DNA of 64,000 bases, from the NCBI RefSeq assembly GCF_954871325.1, contig NC_088775.1:18205561-18269560 (forward strand), read 5' to 3'. This DNA is from Gordionus sp. m RMFG-2023. Lineage: Eukaryota; Nematomorpha; Gordioida; Chordodea; Parachordodidae. Shown one piece after another: positions 59,591 through 64,000 of the stretch; positions within the stretch are counted from its first letter, which is position 1; each line of letters starts with the position of its first letter. The translations under genes were made by a program, and so were the position numbers. The notes below the pieces were generated by a model, which saw only the letters and a list, made by a program, of their open reading frames with translations, was not told the DNA's origin and searched no databases.

Positions 59591-62076
59591 ATGGCATCAG
59601 TTCAATCATTGCCACTATCCTCACACTTGTCAGAAGCAACTACATCAATAATGCCTTCAGATATTTCTCAAAGTGGATTATCAGAATTGGATATGCATAC
59701 ACATGAAAATTTTAAGTTGCAATTAACAGCCACTATACCTCAAAAACTTAGATTTTTAATGCAACATCCTATACAACCAATAAACATTAAATATGATAAA
59801 TTATATTATCGAATGGTAATGAGTAAATACCTAGAAAATGGATTACCATAAAAATTATATGCAATAAAGCCCAAGCTGTGTACTGCTCAATCTGCCTGGC
59901 ATTTGCAGTATGTGAAAACACTTTCACAACAGGCTCTACAAATTTTCGTCACATGCACTCAGTTATTAAAATACATGAAAATTCAAAAGTATTAGTGCTG
60001 TCGAGGCCCACCTTAGAGCTTCAAAAAACCAGTCATTTAATAATTCAATTAGCGTTAAAATATTAAATGGAAAAAATCGACAAATTCATAACAATATCCA
60101 CATAATAAAACAAATATTTGAGATAATAAAGTTTTTAGGTAAACAAAACTTACCATACAGAGGATCAAATGCTACCGAAACACTTAGCCTCTTTGATAAT
60201 TAAAATTTAAATCATGGCAATTTCCTGGAAATGATCCGTATTATATCAAAGAATGATCAAATACTTAGAGATCATTTAGAGAAAGCTATTTTAAAAAGCA
60301 AACGTAGAAAAGATACGCTTAAACTGTCTAACAAATCAAAATCGAAGGGAAGAGGTTCTCTCATAATCTTGTTGTCAAAAACAACTGTCAACAAAGTTAT
60401 TGATGCTGTTCTTGATCAAATCAGGAATTTAATAAAAAAGGAGATTGGTAACAAACGTTTTAGTTTGCAAATGGATAGGACTCAAGACATTTGCGTTTAT
60501 GATCAAGCAACCATTTGCCTACGATACATATATAATGGTAAAATAACAGAAAGGCTTTTTGCACTTACAAAAGTTACGAACTCTTTTGGAAAAAGATTAT
60601 TTGATATATTGAGTGAATGCTTTTTAAAACATGGAATTCAAATGAGAAATATAATTGGAGAATCATTTGATGGTGCTGCCAATATGCGGGGGGAATTTGT
60701 TGGGTTGCAAGCTCTTATTAGACAAGAGGCTCCAGGTAGCTTGTATATTTGGTGTTATAGTCACATATTAAATCTCTGTATATGTGATTCATGCGATAAT
60801 ATTGAAGGCAAAATTTTATTTGGATTATTGAACAGACTAGCAACTTTCTTTGGTGAATCATATAAAAGGATGGACGCTTGGGTAAAACAGAATAACTCAA
60901 CTGGCCAAAATAAACTGAGAAGGCTGCAAAAAATAGGTGAGACAAGGTGGTGGGCACGTGAAAAAGCCCTTAAATGGATATATGGCAAAGAGAGCTTACT
61001 TCCAATAACGATAAGTGCACTTCGATTTATAATAGATAATAAATCATTTGAGGCAAAAACCTCATCAGACGCGCAGTCGTTGATAGATAATTTATGTAAA
61101 TTTAAGACTCTTAGTACAGCTGTAATATATTTAGAAATTTTTGAAATAATGGGGCCATTGTCATTGTATCTTTAAACCAAAAATTTAGATATTTTGTCGG
61201 CATGGAAGATGATAGAAGATGCTAAGTCTTCTGTGTCATCGATAACTATTACATCAATTCAAAATAAAGCAATAAAAATGGCTTCTGATTTAAATGAAAC
61301 ACTTTCATATTTAAAGCTTCCGGAGAGTATCTGTGTACCGAATGCTCTGCCAAAAATTCGAATAGGACGAGCAAAGAGAATATATAGTGATGAAGGCCAG
61401 GATGAACGTCCTCAAGAATCGATTGACCTTTAGGGTTGAAGTATTTCGTCCTATAATTGATCAATTATAAATGTCGGAACGCTTTTCTGCGAATAGAGAG
61501 CTTATTTTGAATGTGCGATATTTGCATCCAAGGCATTTTGATGACATAAATAGTAAAGGTATTTCTGAAATGGCCTTGGAAAAACTGGCGCAATTGGCAA
61601 ATATATCGAGTGATAAATTACATAACGAATTGTGTTCATTTTCTAGTGTATTCAAAGATTTAATAGCAGAATTAAATGAAACGGACGATGATATCTTATG
61701 TACAAGTGAGGAGTCGAATGAAGAAGATGGAATACTACAATATGATAATAACTCGAAGTGTGATAAATGTAACAATTGTTTAATATGCGTGTATGAAATT
61801 CTTAAGAGGTACAATATGCATACAAGTGCATACACTAATTTATTTTTGGTGTATGAATACATTTTAACTTTACCATTTACGCAGGTTAATTGCGAGAGAA
61901 CATTTAGCAAATTGAAAATTATAAAAAATAGGCTGAGAGCTAATATAGGCCAAGAAAAATTAGAAGCGTTTTTAATGATGTCAGTTGAACGAGAACTATT
62001 ATCGCAGATTGAAATAGAAGATATTCTTGTTTATTTACGCAAAGGTTCAAAGTTAATGAGAGATTTATTAACATAA
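59591..62076 (+). pseudogene. hAT transposase (TTF-type zinc finger, DUF4371, hAT dimerisation), lightly broken
   Basis: Order of parts: a low-complexity leader (59591-59850); a TTF-type finger (YCSICLAFA then FTTGSTNFRHMHSVIKIHEN, 59880-60000); a core from 60231 with FSLQMDRTQDICVYDQATIC (the catalytic Asp region), IIGESFDGAANMRGEFVGLQ, YIWCYSHILNLCICDSC and GETRWWAREKALKWI; and the C-terminal dimerisation region (61471-62076) with YILTLPFTQVNCERTFSKLK and IIKNRLRANIGQEKLEAFLM. This is the architecture of ZMYM1-like or 'TTF-type domain-containing' hAT proteins. The core is open for 314 codons, followed by one in-frame stop near 61174. A frame change with further stops lies near 61430-61470, and another break lies in the finger region. 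Few defects suggest a recent loss of function. Confidence 0.88.
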
Positions 62077-62299
62077 AAATTATATATTATTAATTCATTT
62101 ATTTAAATCTTATTTATATCTATTACAATATGATCTCTAAGTTAATAAGTGCAACAATTTTATTCTCTGTGCAATATTGTATAATTGTTATAATTTTATA
62201 TGTGTAATTAATTGATTTTATATATTGAGTATGTATTATATTATATTTAACATGTGATGTATGATTTGATTTTATAGTGCAATATCCTTGTAAATCTAA

Positions 62300-62700
62300 T
62301 ATGTGCAATGAATATTTTTTAATATGTGCAATTAGTGTTGTTAAATGGCTCGTTTTGAGCCGATTTTTAAAAACGGCTAACTCAGTATTGCATCCAGGAT
62401 AGTATTACGCAAGCATGGAGATTTTGTTTGTAGAAGGAACAAAGGTTTGGACATCTCTTAGCGAAATCTCGAGTCTTAAATAATTTTTTTCTGGCTAAAA
62501 TATTGAGTTAGCCGTTTTTAAAAATCGGCTCAAAACGAGCCGTTTAACAACACTATGTGCAATGAATATTTTTTAATATGTGCAATGAATATTTTTTAAT
62601 ATGTACAATGAATATTTTTTTATATGTGCAATGAATATTTTTTTATATGTGCAATGAATATTTTTTTATATGTACAATGAATATTTTTTTATGTGTTAAA
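62300..62700. repeat. 22-bp tandem repeat split by a MITE
   Basis: Units with TATGTGCAATGAATATTTTT repeat on both sides of the MITE 62335-62553, mostly to its right (about six copies). They lie near the right end of the large hAT element. Confidence 0.85.
62335..62553. mobile_element. 219-bp TA-flanked MITE with about 50-bp inverted ends
   Basis: The ends GTGTTGTTAAATGGCTCGTT and its near-complement continue inward through GAGCCGATTTTTAAAAACGG. TA flanks both ends (62333-62334, 62554-62555), as for Tc1/mariner-type insertions. The arms cover about half the element and the centre is non-coding. Confidence 0.85.
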
Positions 62701-63439
62701 TGAATATGATTTTGGATGTGCAATTTTTTAAAATAAAATATATGATTATCGTGTCATTATTCTTTCCTTATTTTAAAATGTAAATGGTTTGAACCTATAA
62801 AAAATAACAAGTAATAAAAATATATAATTTAAAGAAGCCATTTAAGGGAACCCGGCCGAAGGCCGGCAAAAGCGGGCCGAAGGCCCGCAAAATAGAGGGT
62901 ATGGAAGCGAAGCCCCCATAAAAATAAGGCCGCTATAAAAAAATGCCCACGAGGCCGTAACGTCGCCAGTCCGCCCCTGGCACGTCCTACAGAAATAGAA
63001 TCTAGATACAGATTCTTTATAAAAAAAATGAATTATTAGATACAGTATAACTAATAAAATATTTAATGAAGAGTTAATCTTGGTTTTGTTATTTATATAT
63101 AATAATTAGGCATTTATTTTTTAATATTACTTTTATATTAGTTTAATTTTCAAAAGAAGAGTATGGAAGTGTAATAACTAATAATTAAGCCTTTATAATG
63201 TATTTTGACTTTCTTTAATTTAATTAAAACATCCAGTTCAATGTTATTTGTATTGAACTTAGCAATGTTTCACCAAAAGAAAAATAAATATCTATTCTAT
63301 TATTTCTTTATTATAATATGTTAAATCTAATCAATTAGTATTATAGTTTCAGTTTGAGCTTGATTAAATAATCCTCTTGACAACATTTTTAGGGCTTTTT
63401 TAATTATATATTTTGAATTGAAAGTATTTTTTGTATCAT

Positions 63440-63880
63440 TTGACTCAATCCATAAGTTCTTAAATGCCAAAAAGCCTCATTATATTCATAATAGGAAAAT
63501 ACTTTATTAAAATCTTTGGCCCATATCATCTTGGGCAACTTTTAATAATGATAGACAATATTGTAAACTTAAATTTTTAAGATAACCTACCCCCTTTTAA
63601 CCACTATTAAAACATACTTTAATATGTTTAACAAAATTTGTTGAACCCTTAATCCATAGTTCTTAAATGCCAAAAAGCCTAATTATATTCATATATAGGA
63701 AAATATTTTATCAAAATCTTTAGCCCATATCATCTTGGGCAACTTTTAATAATGATAGACAAAGACAAAATTGTAAACTTAAAATTTATAATAACCTATA
63801 TGAACCTTTTTTAACCATATATAAATTAAATAATATACTTTAATATGTTTAACAAAATTTGTGTTGAACCCTTTATCATT
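63440..63880. repeat. Direct duplication of about 0.2 kb
   Basis: Two adjacent copies both run from CCATA(A)GTTCTTAAATGCC through CATATCATCTTGGGCAACTT and TTAATAATGATAGACAA to TATGTTTAACAAAATTTG. They differ by small indels and are non-coding. Confidence 0.85.
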
Positions 63881-64000
63881 TTTTTGTTTATATAGGTTTT
63901 ACAAACCTGTACCTTGTTTTTTTTAACTTTAAATTTCCATATAAAATTTTAAAAATGAAATTTGATTCAGGAGAAGTTATTTTCATCCAACTTTGATACA

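Larger units (their letters stand above)
57501..62979 (+). mobile_element. Nearly whole hAT element (TTF finger / DUF4371 type), 5.5 kb
   Basis: The ends are TAGGGGCGGACTGGCCAT at 57501 and, read inward from 62979, CAGGGGCGGACTGGCGAC. The flanks GCAGGTCC and GCACGTCC match at 7 of 8. GAGGCC-rich sequence lies inside both ends. The element holds two tandem arrays (57800-58745, 58880-59345), a transposase gene (59591-62076), a small MITE (62335-62553) and a 22-bp repeat (62300-62700). It is inserted in a MITE, with an empty-site paralogue at 22697. Confidence 0.9.
57484..63055. mobile_element. MITE (CAGAGTTGGGCAGG family) split by a hAT element
   Basis: 57484-57500 (CTGAGTTGAGCAGGTCC) and 62988-63055 (ACAGAAATAGAATCTAGATA, then CAGATTCTTTATAAA) align end to end with the uninterrupted copy at 22550-22697. 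That paralogue shows the sequence before the hAT insertion and confirms the target octamer GCAGGTCC. Confidence 0.8.

Noticed and set aside
60718-60988. Minus-strand open frames over the hAT core
   Set aside because: They are antisense to the well-conserved transposase region.
1-64000. tRNA or rRNA genes
   Set aside because: No cloverleaf with convincing A and B boxes, and no rRNA-like sequence, was recognised by eye on either strand.

Overview
This is a very AT-rich (roughly three quarters or more A+T by eye) piece of a nuclear eukaryotic genome. Genes have many short GT-AG introns (about 40-100 bp). The recognisable proteins are animal-like but diverged, and most of the window is DNA transposons nested in one another. 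A fast-evolving animal fits. A myxozoan (parasitic cnidarian) would suit the base composition, small introns and mix of hAT and Merlin elements, but that is inference and the sequence alone cannot prove it.

Three host genes are supported, all between 10 and 36.4 kb. (1) The 5' exons of an ATAD1/Msp1-type AAA ATPase lie on the minus strand (10464-10903); its catalytic part was not found in the window. (2) A METTL2/METTL8-type tRNA m3C methyltransferase runs on the plus strand (11722-26249), head-to-head with ATAD1. One of its introns has grown to 10.8 kb, and one transposon insertion with nested insertions explains almost all of that. (3) ELP2, the WD40 scaffold of Elongator, is on the minus strand (26347-36395) and tail-to-tail with METTL2. 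METTL2 and ELP2 both act on the tRNA anticodon loop.

The rest is mobile DNA. 1-6.1 kb: a Merlin element inside a hAT element inside a small TA-flanked element, with the target-site duplications of the two inner ones perfect. 7.4-10.1 kb: decayed hAT gene and MITEs. 13.1-23.8 kb: a hAT-like element in the METTL2 intron, carrying hAT zinc-finger exons, an unusual DDE-like gene, a LINE reverse transcriptase and a scrambled copy of the first hAT. 38-41.4 kb: hAT gene broken by a palindromic MITE, then a 119-bp tandem array. 41.5-46.8 kb: a Foldback-like inverted repeat enclosing a second Merlin and a Harbinger element with a MADF gene. 46.8-47.1 kb: piggyBac remnant. 47.8-51.9 kb: integrase fossil of LTR-element type split by two hAT insertions with perfect 8-bp duplications. 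52-52.6 kb: second locus of the 119-bp array. 53.8-57.5 kb: hAT remnants. 57.5-63.0 kb: a nearly whole hAT element with internal satellite-like arrays. 63-64 kb: a 0.2-kb direct duplication.

No tRNA, rRNA or CRISPR array was seen. The strongest results are the spliced host genes, the intron-growth history of METTL2, at least six independent insertions with exact 8-bp target duplications, an apparently unbroken Merlin transposase, and a two-locus tandem array whose monomer carries two palindromes.
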